From Streptomyces pseudogriseolus (GTDB lineage: Bacteria; Actinomycetota; Actinomycetes; Streptomycetales; Streptomycetaceae): a stretch of 33,180 nt of DNA. The stretch covers positions 1-33,180 of the forward strand of contig MUNG01000019.1 of assembly GCA_002154585.1 (NCBI GenBank), written 5' to 3'. Under the pieces are notes generated by a model. It worked only from the letters and a program-made list of their open reading frames with translations, was not told the origin of the DNA and did no database searches. This document shows, piece after piece, positions 1-9,097 of this stretch (position 1 is its first letter; every line of letters starts with the position of its first letter). Both the position numbers and the translations under genes were made by a program.

Positions 1-29
1 TGATAGAGGGGGATGAGAGCACTACCTCA

Positions 30-59
30 GGGGCGCGGGGAACTGCGCGACCAGCCCCC
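30..59. repeat. Streptomyces-type intergenic hairpin repeat
   Basis: The outer arms GGGGC (30-34) and GCCCC (54-58) pair, and an inner GCGCG/CGCG pairing surrounds GGGAACT. I recognise this GGGGAACTGCGCGAC-containing hairpin as a short palindromic repeat scattered between genes in many Streptomyces genomes; the ubiquity is remembered, not searched. It lies 42 bp past the rhaI stop and could act as a 3' processing or termination element for rhaI. Only one copy was seen in this window. Confidence 0.6.
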
Positions 60-101
60 ACGAACCAGCAACCCGCGACGAACAAAAACCAGGCAACCCG
101 C

Positions 102-1262
102 TCACGCCCCCCACCCCGCCTGCTCCCCACCCACCCGCTCACCCACGATCTTCTCGGCCCACCCCGACCGCGCATACGCCTTCACCGGATCGGGATCCAA
201 CCCCATCTCCTCCCGCACCTCACAAAGAAGCGGACGCACGTCCGTACTGAACGCGTCCATCAGCACGGCGTTGGCCCCCAGCACATCCCCCGCCCGCTGC
301 GCCGCACCCAACGCGTCCTGGTCGACCAACAGCGCCTTGGCGGTGGCCTCCTGCACATTCATCACGGACCGCACGATCGCCGGGATCTTCGATTCCACGT
401 TGTGGCACTGATCCAGCATGAACGCCACGTCCCCCGACAGCCCGCCCCCGCGCACCACCTCGTACATGATCCGGAACAGCTGGAACGGATCGGCCGCGCC
501 GACCATCAGGTCGTCGTCGGCGTAGAACCGCGAATTGAAGTCGAAGCCCCCGAGCTTCCGTTCCCTCAGCAGCGTCGCCACGATGAACTCGATGTTGGTG
601 CCGGGCGCGTGGTGCCCGGTGTCCACCACCACCTGCGCCTTCGGGCCCAGCTTCAGGCAGTGCGCGTACGCCGTCCCCCAGTCGGGGACGTCCGTCGCGT
701 AGAACGCCGGCTCGAACAGTTTGTACTCCAGCAGCATCCGCTGGTCGTCGCCGAGCCGCTCGTACACCTCCGCGAGCGCCTCCGCCAGCCGGTCCTGCCG
801 GGCCCGGATGTCGTCCTGCCCGGGGTAGTTGGTGCCGTCGGCGAACCACAGCTTCAGGTCCTTCGACCCGGTCGCGTCCATGATGTCGACGCACTCCAGC
901 AGATGGTCCACGGCCTTCCGGCGCACGGCCGCGTCCGGGTGGCAGACGGAGCCGAGCCGGTAGTCGTCGTCCTGGAAGGTGTTGGAGTTGATCGCGCCGA
1001 GCCGCAGCCCGCGGTCCTCGGCGTGCCGTGCCAGCGCCGCGTAGTCGTCGACCCGGTCCCAGGGGATGTGCAGCGCCACGGTCGGCGCGACGCCCGTGAA
1101 CTCGTGCACCTTCGCCGCGTCGTCCAGCTTCTCCTGCGGAGTACGCGGCACGCCCTGCTGCGCGAACACCTTGAACCGGGTGCCCGAGTTGCCGTACGCC
1201 CACGACGGCGTCTCGACGGCCTGGGTCTTGAGAGCGGCTTTCACCGCGGCGCGCTCGGTCAC
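102..1262 (-). CDS. rhaI: L-rhamnose isomerase (RhaI)
   Basis: Cytosolic metal-dependent isomerase that converts L-rhamnose to L-rhamnulose, the first committed step of rhamnose breakdown. The 386-residue protein has the xylose-isomerase-like TIM barrel of the actinobacterial/Pseudomonas-type RhaI. Probable metal and substrate residues are Glu179 in LLEYK, Asp214 and His217/218 in VVDTGHH, and Asp241 in [14 protein letters not shown] chose the GTG at 1262 because AGGAG (1270-1274) sits 7 nt upstream and homologues begin (V/M)TERAAVK; an in-frame ATG at 1298 has no such site. It is divergent from the transporter operon at 1525, and a LacI-type box lies just inside its promoter, so rhamnose induction through the regulator at 6675 is likely. 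Family assignment is firm; the symbol rests on family plus context. Confidence 0.92.
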   Translation of the reverse strand: MTERAAVKAALKTQAVETPSWAYGNSGTRFKVFAQQGVPRTPQEKLDDAAKVHEFTGVAPTVALHIPWDRVDDYAALARHAEDRGLRLGAINSNTFQDDDYRLGSVCHPDAAVRRKAVDHLLECVDIMDATGSKDLKLWFADGTNYPGQDDIRARQDRLAEALAEVYERLGDDQRMLLEYKLFEPAFYATDVPDWGTAYAHCLKLGPKAQVVVDTGHHAPGTNIEFIVATLLRERKLGGFDFNSRFYADDDLMVGAADPFQLFRIMYEVVRGGGLSGDVAFMLDQCHNVESKIPAIVRSVMNVQEATAKALLVDQDALGAAQRAGDVLGANAVLMDAFSTDVRPLLCEVREEMGLDPDPVKAYARSGWAEKIVGERVGGEQAGWGA

Positions 1263-1302
1263 GTCAGGGCTCCTGTGACATCGGGTCGTGACGACCACTG
1301 AG

Positions 1303-1314
1303 TGAAACGATTCA
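1303..1314. promoter_or_regulatory. LacI-type operator at the rhaI promoter
   Basis: TGAAACGATTCA differs from the palindromic LacI-family core TGAAACGTTTCA at one base. It lies at about +1 to +13 of the predicted rhaI transcript, a position suited to repression. The likely ligand protein is the LacI-family regulator encoded at 6675; this is inferred from proximity. Confidence 0.6.
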
Positions 1315-1321
1315 GAACGGG

Positions 1322-1350
1322 AAGCTAGGCGCCCCCCGAAGGGGTGTCAA
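1322..1350 (-). promoter_or_regulatory. rhaI promoter
   Basis: Read on the minus strand: -35 TTGACA (1350-1345), 17-bp spacer, -10 TAGCTT (1327-1322), predicting a start near 1315. This is a near-consensus housekeeping-sigma promoter. The operator at 1303-1314 begins about at the start site. Confidence 0.65.
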
Positions 1351-1424
1351 CCCCTCCCACGCGCAACGCCTCCCGTGACCTGCGTGTGACACAAGCCTGT
1401 CGGAGATTTTTCGACCGTGACCCA

Positions 1425-1454
1425 TTGACGTGACATGCGGGGCGCGCCTAACGT
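1425..1454 (+). promoter_or_regulatory. promoter of the rhamnose transporter operon
   Basis: -35 TTGACG (1425-1430), 18-bp spacer, -10 TAACGT (1449-1454), predicting a start near 1461. The LacI-type box at 1469-1480 follows at about +9 to +20. The start codon is at 1525. Confidence 0.65.
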
Positions 1455-1468
1455 CCCGGCAACCCAGT

Positions 1469-1480
1469 TGAAACCTTTCA
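1469..1480. promoter_or_regulatory. LacI-type operator at the transporter promoter
   Basis: TGAAACCTTTCA matches the LacI-family core TGAAACGTTTCA except for one central base. It lies just downstream of the transporter promoter, mirroring the box at 1303-1314 on the other side of the divergent region. Confidence 0.6.
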
Positions 1481-1524
1481 CGACGTCGTCCGGGCCGACC
1501 CGCCGACGTTGTCGAGGAGCCCTC

Positions 1525-3042
1525 ATGACCCACCCGTCCGACACGGGTCCGGCCCCGGTCCTCGCGCTCAAGGACATCTCCAAGTCCTTCGGCGCGGTCC
1601 GCGCGCTGCGGGACGTCTCCCTTGAGCTGTTCCCCGGGGAGGTGCACGCCCTGGCCGGAGAGAACGGAGCCGGCAAGTCCACACTCATCAAGACGCTCGC
1701 CGGAGTGCACCGGCCGGACGCCGGCCAGGTGCTGCTCGACGGCGAGCCCGTCGTCTTCCACGGACCGGGCGACGCCCGCGACGCCGGCATCGCCGTGATC
1801 TACCAGGAGCCGACGCTCTTCCCCGACCTGTCCATCGCGGAGAACATCTTCATGGGGCGTCAGCCCCGCCGCGCCCTGCGCCGCATCGACCACAGGGCGA
1901 CCCGCGACGCCACCACCGCCCTGATGCGGCGGCTCGGCGTCTCCCTCGACCCCGACCGGCCCGCCCGCGGGCTGTCCATCGCCGACCAGCAGATCGTCGA
2001 GATCGCCAAGGCGCTCTCCTTCGACGCCCGCGTCCTGATCATGGACGAGCCCACCGCCGCCCTCACCCACAGCGAGGTCGCCCGCCTCTTCGGCGTCGTC
2101 CGCGCCCTGCGCGACCAGGGCGCCGCGGTGCTGTTCATCTCCCACCGGCTGGAGGAGATCTTCGAGATCTGCCGGCGCGTCACCACCCTGCGCGACGGCG
2201 CCTGGATCGCGAGCGAGCCGCTCGCCGGCATGACCGAGGACGACCTGGTCCGCCGCATGGTCGGCCGCGACCTGGCCGAGCTCTACCCCAAGCAGGACGT
2301 GACGCCCGGCGAGGTCGCCCTGAGCGTGCGCCGCCTCACCCGTGAGGGCGTCTTCACCGACGTCTCCTTCGACGTGCGGCGCGGCGAGATCGTGGGTCTC
2401 GCCGGACTGGTCGGCGCCGGACGCACCGAGGTGGCCCGCGCCGTCTTCGGCATCGACCGCCGGGACGCGGGCGAGGTCGTGGTCGACGGGCGGAAGCTGA
2501 CCAACGGCGCCCCGTCCACCGCCATGGCGGCCGGGCTCGCCCTGGTCCCCGAGGACCGGCGCGCCCAGGGCCTGGTGATGGACATGTCCATCGAGCGCAA
2601 CATCGGCCTCACCGGCCTCGGCACCACCGTGCGGGCCGGCCTGATGGACCGCGGCGCCGAACGCAGCCGCTCCCTCGACTGGGCCGTCAAGCTCCAGGTC
2701 AAGTACGCCCGGATCGCCGACACGGTGAACACCCTGTCCGGCGGCAACCAGCAGAAGGTCGTCCTCGCCAAGTGGCTCGCCACGCGGCCGAAGGTGCTGA
2801 TCGTGGACGAGCCCACGCGCGGCATCGACGTCGGCACCAAGACCGAGGTGCACCGGCTGCTGTCCTGGCTCGCCGCCGACGGCGTGGCCGTCCTGATGAT
2901 CTCCTCCGACCTGCCCGAGATCCTCGGCATGGCCGACCGCGTGCTGGTGATGCACGAGGGCCGGCTCACCGCCGAGATCCCCCGCACCGACGCCACCGAG
3001 GAAACCGTGATGGCCGCAGCCACCGGGAGGACCGCCGCATGA
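1525..3042 (+). CDS. rhaT: rhamnose ABC transporter, ATP-binding protein
   Basis: Double ATPase of a sugar importer of the RbsA/MglA/AraG family, acting on the inner membrane face (505 aa). The N-terminal cassette has Walker A GENGAGKS (about 45-52) and Walker B VLIMDEPT (about 170-177) with a weak signature SIADQQ. The C-terminal cassette has the degenerate P-loop GLVGAGRTE usual in this family, signature LSGGNQQ (404-410) and VDEPTRGID (from 427). The ATG at 1525 has GAGGAG 5 nt upstream (1514-1519). The stop overlaps the next start as ATGA at 3039-3042. Rhamnose as substrate is inferred from the divergent rhaI and downstream rhaM; the fold alone would fit ribose, xylose or similar sugars. 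The name follows the Rhizobium rhaSTPQ scheme and is not the E. coli RhaT symporter. Confidence 0.85.
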   Translation: MTHPSDTGPAPVLALKDISKSFGAVRALRDVSLELFPGEVHALAGENGAGKSTLIKTLAGVHRPDAGQVLLDGEPVVFHGPGDARDAGIAVIYQEPTLFPDLSIAENIFMGRQPRRALRRIDHRATRDATTALMRRLGVSLDPDRPARGLSIADQQIVEIAKALSFDARVLIMDEPTAALTHSEVARLFGVVRALRDQGAAVLFISHRLEEIFEICRRVTTLRDGAWIASEPLAGMTEDDLVRRMVGRDLAELYPKQDVTPGEVALSVRRLTREGVFTDVSFDVRRGEIVGLAGLVGAGRTEVARAVFGIDRRDAGEVVVDGRKLTNGAPSTAMAAGLALVPEDRRAQGLVMDMSIERNIGLTGLGTTVRAGLMDRGAERSRSLDWAVKLQVKYARIADTVNTLSGGNQQKVVLAKWLATRPKVLIVDEPTRGIDVGTKTEVHRLLSWLAADGVAVLMISSDLPEILGMADRVLVMHEGRLTAEIPRTDATEETVMAAATGRTAA

Positions 3043-4079
3043 CGGTCACCGCCCCCGACCAGGCCCCCGTCGCCGAGGTGCCGAAGGCCGGCGCCACCCG
3101 GCTCGTGGACCGCGTCTTCAGGATGCGCGAACTCGCCATCCTCGTCGTCTTCCTGGTGATGATCGCCGTCACCCAGGCCGGCAACAGCGCGTTCCTGTCC
3201 GAGCAGGGCGTCAAGGACCTGCTGCTGAACGCGACCATCCTGGTCCTGGTCGCCACCGGCCAGACCCTGGTCGTCATCACCCGCAACGTCGACCTGTCCG
3301 TCGGCTCCACCCTCGGCATCAGCGCCTTCGCCGCCGGCCTCCACCTCCAGAACGGCGGGAACCCGGCCGTCGCCGTCACCCTCGCCGTCCTGCTCGGCAT
3401 CGGCTTCGGCCTGCTCAACGGCCTGCTCGTCTCCCTCGGCCAGGTGCCCGCCCTCGTCGTCACCCTCGGCACGCTCTACATCATCCGCGGCATCGACTCC
3501 ATCTGGGTCGGCTCCCGCCAGATCACCGCCGCCGACCTCCCCGGCGGCTTCGTCGACTTCGGCTCCGGCGGCCTCTCCGCCGTGCCCTACCTGGCGCTGA
3601 TCGCGCTCGCGGTGCTGGTGGCGACGGCGTACTACCTCAAGCACTTCGGCGGCGGGCGCGAGCTGTACGCGCTCGGCTCCAACCCGGAGGCCGCCCGCCT
3701 CGCCGGCATCCCCGTACGCAAGCGGATCCTCGCCGCGTACACCGTCTGCGGCGCCCTCGCCGGACTCGCCGGCGCGATGTACCTCGCCCGGTTCGGCAAC
3801 GTCGACTCCGGCACCGGCAGCGGCTACGAACTCACCGTCGTCAGCGCGGTCGTGGTCGGCGGCGTCGCCTTCACCGGCGGCTCCGGCAGCGTCTACGGCG
3901 CCGCCCTCGGCGCGTTGCTGCTGACCTCCGTCAACAGCGTGCTGCCCGCCCTCGGCGTCAGCTCCGTGTGGGTGCTCGCCATCAACGGCGTCCTGCTCGT
4001 CCTCGCCATCGCGGTCGACCGGATCGTCGCGCTGCGCGTGGCCTCCGCCCTGAAGAAGAGGAACGCCCGCCATGCCTGA
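3039..4079 (+). CDS. rhaP: rhamnose ABC transporter, permease 1
   Basis: Integral membrane permease of the BPD_transp_2 (RbsC-like) family, 346 aa. A cytoplasmic tail of about 30 residues precedes many hydrophobic helices starting at [14 protein letters not shown]. The conserved family segment [18 protein letters not shown] near the C-terminus is present. The start is the ATG in the 4-bp ATGA overlap with the ATPase, with GGGAGG at 3025-3030. It should pair with the second permease to form the channel. Which of the two corresponds to RhaP and which to RhaQ is only a guess from order. Confidence 0.82.
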   Translation: MTVTAPDQAPVAEVPKAGATRLVDRVFRMRELAILVVFLVMIAVTQAGNSAFLSEQGVKDLLLNATILVLVATGQTLVVITRNVDLSVGSTLGISAFAAGLHLQNGGNPAVAVTLAVLLGIGFGLLNGLLVSLGQVPALVVTLGTLYIIRGIDSIWVGSRQITAADLPGGFVDFGSGGLSAVPYLALIALAVLVATAYYLKHFGGGRELYALGSNPEAARLAGIPVRKRILAAYTVCGALAGLAGAMYLARFGNVDSGTGSGYELTVVSAVVVGGVAFTGGSGSVYGAALGALLLTSVNSVLPALGVSSVWVLAINGVLLVLAIAVDRIVALRVASALKKRNARHA

Positions 4080-5088
4080 CTCCCTCACGCGCGCCGTTCG
4101 CTGGGACACGGTCGTCGGCGCCCTGCTCGTGGTCGTCCTGCTGCTGTCGTTCACCACCGTCGACGGCTTCGGCAACGCCCTCAACCTGTCGTTCCTCATC
4201 GGCAACACCCTGCCGATCGCGCTGATCGCGATGCCCATGACGCTGCTCGTGGTCTCCGGCGAGATCGACCTGTCCGTGGCGTCCACGGCCGGCCTGTCCG
4301 GCGCGGTGATGGGCGCCCTGTGGAACCAGGGCATGGCCATCGAGACGATCATCCCCGTCTGCCTCGCCATCGGCGTCGTCTGCGGCCTGGTCAACGGCCT
4401 GCTGGTCACCCGCCTCGGGCTGCCCTCCCTCGCCGTCACCATCGGCACCCTCGCCGCCTACCGGGGCATCGCGCAGATCGTGCTCGGCTCCGACGCGGTC
4501 ACCGACTTCCCCTCCGCCTACCTGGACTTCGCCGCCGGACGCATCGGCGACACCTTCGTCCCGTACGCCTTCCTGCCCTTCCTGGTGCTGCTCGCGATCG
4601 CCGTCGTCGCCCTGCACGCCACCCCGTTCGGCCGGTCCCTGTTCGCGACCGGGGCCGGCGAGGAGGCCGCGCGGTTCGCCGGCATCCGCGTCAAGCGGCA
4701 GAAGCTGATCCTGTTCACGGTGACCGGCCTGATGTCGGCCCTCACCGGCGTCTTCTGGGCGCTGCACTACGCCAGCGCCCGCTACGACAACGCCACCGGC
4801 CTCGAACTGTCCGTCGTCGCGGCCGTGCTGCTGGGCGGCATCGACTTCGACGGCGGCAAGGGCACCCTCGGCGGCGCGATCGCCGGCGTGTTCCTGCTGG
4901 GCGCGCTGCAGAACGTGATGAGCCTCAAGGACGTCTCCGCCCAGTCCCAGATCGTCGTCACCGGCGTCCTGCTCGTGCTGTCCGTCCTCGGCCCGCGCGT
5001 CGCCCGGCAGATCGCCGCCGCCCGCGCCGGACGCAGGGCGGCCACCGCACCCGCTCCGGATCCCAAGGCGCCCGCACCGACCACCTGA
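4072..5088 (+). CDS. rhaQ: rhamnose ABC transporter, permease 2
   Basis: Second BPD_transp_2-type membrane permease, 338 aa. The family segment ELSVVAAVLLGGIDFDGGKG is near the C-terminus, and the cytoplasmic tail is rich in Ala, Pro and Arg. The ATG at 4072 overlaps the end of permease 1 by 8 bp, with a GAAGAGGA Shine-Dalgarno sequence about 10 nt upstream, so translation is probably coupled. It forms the heterodimeric channel with permease 1. The substrate is inferred from context. Confidence 0.82.
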   Translation: MPDSLTRAVRWDTVVGALLVVVLLLSFTTVDGFGNALNLSFLIGNTLPIALIAMPMTLLVVSGEIDLSVASTAGLSGAVMGALWNQGMAIETIIPVCLAIGVVCGLVNGLLVTRLGLPSLAVTIGTLAAYRGIAQIVLGSDAVTDFPSAYLDFAAGRIGDTFVPYAFLPFLVLLAIAVVALHATPFGRSLFATGAGEEAARFAGIRVKRQKLILFTVTGLMSALTGVFWALHYASARYDNATGLELSVVAAVLLGGIDFDGGKGTLGGAIAGVFLLGALQNVMSLKDVSAQSQIVVTGVLLVLSVLGPRVARQIAAARAGRRAATAPAPDPKAPAPTT

Positions 5089-5118
5089 CCTCTCCTCGTC
5101 CCCCTTAAGGAACCCGCC

Positions 5119-6201
5119 ATGCACACAGCATCCCTCCGCCGCACCTGCGCGGCGCTCGCCGCCGTCAGCTCCCTCGCCCTGGCCGCCACCGCCTGCGGCG
5201 GCACCACCAAGGAGGACGTCAAGAACGAGGGCGGCGCGGCCGCCTCCGCCGGCAAGGCCGACCCGAACGCCGCCACCAAGAAGGGCCTCACCGTCGGCTT
5301 CCTGCCCAAGCAGGTCAACAACCCCTACTTCACCTCCGCCGACCAGGGCGGCGAGAAGGCCGTGCGGGAACTCGGCTCCACCTTCAAGGAGGTCGGCCCC
5401 ACCAGCGCCACCGACACCGCCGGCCAGGTCTCCTACGTCAACACCCTCACCCAGCAGCAGGTCGACGCCATGGCCGTCTCCGCGCAGGACCCCGGCGCCC
5501 TGTGCACCGCGCTCAAGCAGGCCATGAAGAACGGCATCAAGGTCGTCACCTACGACTCCGACACCAACCCCGAGTGCCGCAACGCCTTCGTCTCGCAGGC
5601 GTCCGCCGAGGACCTGGGCCGCACCGAGGTGCAGCTGCTCGCCGAACAGATCGACTACCGGGGCGAGATCGCGATCCTGTCCGCCGCGCAGACCGCGACC
5701 AACCAGAACACCTGGATCGACTTCATGAAGGACGAGCTGAAGGACCCCAAGTACAAGAACATGAAGCTGGTCGAGGTCGCCTACGGCAACGACGACGCCC
5801 AGCAGTCCTTCCAGCAGACCCAGGGCCTGCTCCAGGAGCACCCGAACCTCAAGGGGATCATCTCCCCGACCACCGTCGGCATCAAGGCCGCCGCCCAGTA
5901 CCTGTCCGGCTCCAAGTACAAGGGCAAGGTCAAGCTCACCGGCCTCGGCACCCCCAACGACATGCGCACGTACGTCAAGAACGGCACCGTCGAGGCGTTC
6001 GAGCTGTGGGACCCGGCCAAGCTCGGCGAGCTGGCCGCCCGCACCGCCGTCGCGCTCGCGTCCGGCCAGATCACCGGCAAGGAGGGCGAGACCTTCACGG
6101 CCGGCGCGATGGGCGAGTACACCCTGGGCAAGGACGGCGTGATCAACCTCGGCAAGCCCACCGTCTTCAACGCCGGGAACATCGACCGGTTCGACTTCTG
6201 A
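5119..6201 (+). CDS. rhaS: rhamnose ABC transporter, substrate-binding lipoprotein
   Basis: Extracellular sugar-binding protein of the RbsB-like family (Peripla_BP_4 type), 360 aa. It starts with a lipoprotein signal: Arg-rich n-region, hydrophobic stretch, lipobox LAATAC with Cys26 as lipidation site, then a Gly/Lys/Ala-rich linker. The mature domain opens GLTVGFLPKQVNNPYF, typical of the family. AAGGAA precedes the ATG. It would deliver rhamnose to the two permeases encoded just upstream. This family also binds AI-2 and other sugars; rhamnose is assigned from rhaI and rhaM in the same locus. The small gap of 34 bp to rhaM suggests one transcript. Confidence 0.85.
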   Translation: MHTASLRRTCAALAAVSSLALAATACGGTTKEDVKNEGGAAASAGKADPNAATKKGLTVGFLPKQVNNPYFTSADQGGEKAVRELGSTFKEVGPTSATDTAGQVSYVNTLTQQQVDAMAVSAQDPGALCTALKQAMKNGIKVVTYDSDTNPECRNAFVSQASAEDLGRTEVQLLAEQIDYRGEIAILSAAQTATNQNTWIDFMKDELKDPKYKNMKLVEVAYGNDDAQQSFQQTQGLLQEHPNLKGIISPTTVGIKAAAQYLSGSKYKGKVKLTGLGTPNDMRTYVKNGTVEAFELWDPAKLGELAARTAVALASGQITGKEGETFTAGAMGEYTLGKDGVINLGKPTVFNAGNIDRFDF

Positions 6202-6235
6202 TCCCTCGGGCCGTTCATGGGAAAGGCGGTACTCC

Positions 6236-6556
6236 GTGCGACGCGTCTGCTTCCTGCTCAAGGTCCGCCAGGACCGCATCGACGAGTACCGCGCACGCCA
6301 CGCCGCCGTGTGGCCCGAGATGCGCGAGGCGCTCTCGGCCACCGGCTGGCACAACTACTCCCTCTTCCTGCGCGACGACGGCCTGCTGGTCGGTTACCTG
6401 GAGACCGAGGACTTCGAGGCGGCGAAGGCCGCCATGGAGGCCACCGAGGTCAACGCCCGCTGGCAGGCCGGGATGGCGCCCTTCTTCGAGTCCCTCGACG
6501 GCGCCCGGCCCGACGAGGCGATGACCCCGCTCACCGAGGTCTTCCACCTCGAATGA
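6236..6556 (+). CDS. rhaM: L-rhamnose mutarotase
   Basis: Small cytosolic mutarotase (106 aa, the usual family length) of the RhaM/RhaU/YiiL ferredoxin-like fold. It interconverts alpha and beta anomers of L-rhamnose to feed RhaI. The family's key residues fall at the expected positions: His22 in ARHAAVWPEM, Tyr41 in WHNYSLF and Trp76 in ARWQAGM. The start is the GTG at 6236, giving MRRVCFLLKV; a purine-rich GGGAAAGG lies upstream. It is the last structural gene before the regulator and the strongest evidence that the whole transporter is for rhamnose. Confidence 0.93.
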   Translation: MRRVCFLLKVRQDRIDEYRARHAAVWPEMREALSATGWHNYSLFLRDDGLLVGYLETEDFEAAKAAMEATEVNARWQAGMAPFFESLDGARPDEAMTPLTEVFHLE

Positions 6557-6674
6557 CGGCCACGGGTCCACCCGGGCCGTGTCCGAAAAGGGGCGGACGT
6601 GCGGGTAGTGTGAGGGCCCGCCGCGCCGCCCCTCCGTCACCTCGTCGTCCCGTCTCCCTGGAGGTCCCTGTCCG

Positions 6675-7694
6675 ATGGCCCAGTCGGTGGGTATCAAGGA
6701 CGTCGCCCGCGTCGCCGGAGTCTCCGTCGGCACCGTCTCCAACGTGATCAACCGCCCGGACACGGTCGCCGCGGAGACCCGGGCCCGGGTGCTGTCCGCC
6801 ATCGACCGGCTCGGCTACGTCCGCAGCGAGTCCGCCCGCCAGCTGCGCGCCGGCCGCAGCCGCATCATGGGCCTGCTCGTCCTCGACATGGGCAACCCCT
6901 TCTTCGTCGACGTGGCGCGCGGCGCCGAACGGGCCGCGCGCGAGGCGGGCCTCGGCGTGATGGTCTGCAACAGCGCCCAGAGCCCCAGCGAGGAGGCCGA
7001 GTACCTGTCCCTCTTCGCGGAGCAGCGGGTACGGGGCGTGCTGCTCACCCCCGCGGACGCCACCGGCCGCACCATCGAGGGCTTCCGCCGGCACGGCATC
7101 CCCTTCGTGCTGGTCGACCGGGTCGCCGAGGGCACCACCGAGTGCTCCGTCTCCGTCGACGACGTCGCCGGCGGCGCGCTGGCCGTCCGCCACCTGGTCG
7201 ACGCCGGGCACCGCTCCCTCGCGTACGTCAGCGGCCCGCCCGGGCTCAACCAGGTCCGGGACCGCCGCACCGGCGCCCTGAACGCCCTCGCCGAGGCCGG
7301 GCTCGGCCCCGACAGCCTGCACGAGCTGCCCACCGAGCGGCTCGACGTCGCCGCCGGACGCGACGCGGGCGCCCGGCTGCTCGGCCTGGCCCGCCGCCCC
7401 ACCGCCGTGTTCTGCGCCAACGACCTGCTCGCCCTCGGCGTCCTCCAGGCGATGTACGCGGCCGGCGTCAACGTCCCCGACGACCTGGCGATCGTCGGCT
7501 ACGACGACATCGAGTTCGCCGCCGCCGCGGCCGTACCGCTCACCTCCGTACGGCAGCCCGCCGTGACCATGGGGGCGCTGGCGGCGGAACTGCTGCTGGA
7601 GGAGACCGAGTCCACGGGCGCCGGCCACGAGCACCGCCGGGTCGTGCTCTCCCCGGAACTGGTGGTGCGGCGCTCCAGCCTCTCGGCCCGTTGA
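6675..7694 (+). CDS. LacI-family transcriptional regulator (probable rhamnose repressor)
   Basis: 339-residue LacI/GalR regulator. The N-terminal helix-turn-helix IKDVARVAGVSVGTVSNVIN (residues 7-26) is followed by a hinge helix ending in SARQLRAGRS and a periplasmic-binding-protein-like effector domain from about residue 62 (IMGLLVLDMGNPFF). The ATG has GGAGG 10 nt upstream. It follows the rhamnose genes in the same direction, 118 bp after rhaM. The two LacI-type boxes at 1303 and 1469 are the obvious targets, with rhamnose or a derivative as inducer; that link is inference. No box was seen in front of the gene itself, so I see no sign of autoregulation. Confidence 0.88.
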   Translation: MAQSVGIKDVARVAGVSVGTVSNVINRPDTVAAETRARVLSAIDRLGYVRSESARQLRAGRSRIMGLLVLDMGNPFFVDVARGAERAAREAGLGVMVCNSAQSPSEEAEYLSLFAEQRVRGVLLTPADATGRTIEGFRRHGIPFVLVDRVAEGTTECSVSVDDVAGGALAVRHLVDAGHRSLAYVSGPPGLNQVRDRRTGALNALAEAGLGPDSLHELPTERLDVAAGRDAGARLLGLARRPTAVFCANDLLALGVLQAMYAAGVNVPDDLAIVGYDDIEFAAAAAVPLTSVRQPAVTMGALAAELLLEETESTGAGHEHRRVVLSPELVVRRSSLSAR

Positions 7695-7720
7695 CCGATG
7701 TTCAGGAACTTTTTCATGAT
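7691..7720 (+). promoter_or_regulatory. possible promoter of the alpha/beta hydrolase gene
   Basis: -35 TTGACC (7691-7696) overlaps the stop codon of the LacI gene. After an 18-bp spacer comes CATGAT (7715-7720), a non-ideal -10. The start codon is at 7796. Weak prediction. Confidence 0.3.
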
Positions 7721-7795
7721 CCCGGGGTCGTTGGCCGCAGGAACATGTGCTGAACTGGGTCGCGGCCCGACAATCCGTTCGTACCGGGAGTCCCG

Positions 7796-9097
7796 TTGAC
7801 CGACACCTACCGCCAGCCCGGAGTGGTCCTCACCGACCGCCGGTTCACCGTGCCCCTCGATCACGACAACCCCGCGGGCGAGACGATCGAGCTGTACGCG
7901 CGCGAGGTCGTCGCGAGTGACAAGGCGGGCCAGGACCTGCCCTGGCTGCTGTACCTCCAGGGCGGCCCGGGCTTCGGGGCGAACCGTTTCGTCGGCAAGC
8001 CGGCCTGGCTCGGCCGCGCCCTGGAGAACTACCGGGTGCTCCTTCTCGACCAGCGTGGCACCGGCGCGTCCACCCCCGCCAACCGGCAATCGCTCCCGCT
8101 GCGCGGCGGCCCCGCCGGGCAGGCCGACCACCTCACGCACTTCCGCTCCGACTCGATCGTCCGGGACTGCGAGGCCATCCGCCCGCACGTGACCGGCGGC
8201 GCCCGCTGGACCGTGCTCGGCCAGAGCTTCGGCGGCTTCTGCGCCGTCGCCTATCTGTCCATAGCCCCCGAGGGACTGGACACCGCCCTGATCACCGGCG
8301 GTCTGCCCTCCCTCGACGCGCACGCCGACGACGTCTACCGCGCCGCCTACCCGCGGATCGAGCGCAAGGTCGCCGCCCACTACGCCCGCTACCCGCGCGA
8401 CGTCGAACGGGCCCGCCGTATCGCCGACCACCTCCTCACCCACGACGTGGTCCTGCCCAACGGCTACCGCTTCACCGTCGAGGCCTTCCAGTCCCTCGGC
8501 CTGATGCTCGGCAGCGGCGACGGCAGCCACCGCCTGCACTTCCTCCTCGAGCACGCCTTCGTCCCCACCCCGTCCGGCCCCGCCCTCTCCGACGCCTTCC
8601 AGGAAGAGGTCCAGGGCCTGTTGTCCTTCGCCGGACACCCCCTGTACGCGCTGATCCACGAGGCGATCTACGCCCAGGACGCCCGCCCCACCGCCTGGGC
8701 CGCCGAGCGGGTACGGGGGGAGTTCCCGCAGTTCGACGCGGCCAAGGCGCTCGCCGGCGACGAGCCCGTGCTGTTCACCGGCGAAACGATCCACCCCTGG
8801 ATGTTCGACTGCGACCCGGCGCTGCGGCCCCTGCGCGACACCGCGGAACTCCTCGCCGCGCGCACCGACTGGACCCCGCTGTACGACCCGGCCCGCCTGG
8901 CCGCCAACGAGGTCCCGGTCGCGGCGGCCGTCTACCACGACGACATGTACGTGGACACCGCGCACTCCCTGGCCACCGCCCGGGCGGTCCGCGGCCTGCG
9001 CACCTGGGTGACCGACGAGTTCGAGCACGACGGCGTCCGCACCGGCGGCCCCCGCGTCCTGGACCGCCTGCTGGCCCTCGCCCGCGACGAGGTGTGA
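7796..9097 (+). CDS. alpha/beta hydrolase, proline-iminopeptidase-like (S33)
   Basis: 433-residue alpha/beta hydrolase. The oxyanion-loop motif appears as LQGGPGFG, where most S33 peptidases have HGGPG. The nucleophile elbow GQSFGG places the catalytic Ser at 144. The C-terminal FEHDG supplies a likely catalytic His at 411. It resembles the prolyl aminopeptidase group, which removes N-terminal proline or cleaves related small amide and ester substrates; the true substrate is unknown. The start is the TTG at 7796 (TTG ACC GAC ACC) with GGGAG at 7787-7791; no better in-frame ATG or GTG lies nearby. No signal peptide, so cytosolic. The stop codon lies inside the first unit of the tandem repeat at 9084. 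Confidence 0.82.
   Translation: MTDTYRQPGVVLTDRRFTVPLDHDNPAGETIELYAREVVASDKAGQDLPWLLYLQGGPGFGANRFVGKPAWLGRALENYRVLLLDQRGTGASTPANRQSLPLRGGPAGQADHLTHFRSDSIVRDCEAIRPHVTGGARWTVLGQSFGGFCAVAYLSIAPEGLDTALITGGLPSLDAHADDVYRAAYPRIERKVAAHYARYPRDVERARRIADHLLTHDVVLPNGYRFTVEAFQSLGLMLGSGDGSHRLHFLLEHAFVPTPSGPALSDAFQEEVQGLLSFAGHPLYALIHEAIYAQDARPTAWAAERVRGEFPQFDAAKALAGDEPVLFTGETIHPWMFDCDPALRPLRDTAELLAARTDWTPLYDPARLAANEVPVAAAVYHDDMYVDTAHSLATARAVRGLRTWVTDEFEHDGVRTGGPRVLDRLLALARDEV

Noticed and set aside
2283..6354. Very long minus-strand frames (up to 790 codons) opposite the rhamnose transporter genes
   Set aside because: Composition is Gly/Asp/Val/Ala/Gln-rich low complexity with no domain. They are the usual antisense shadows of GC-rich genes, and the plus strand encodes clear transporter proteins.
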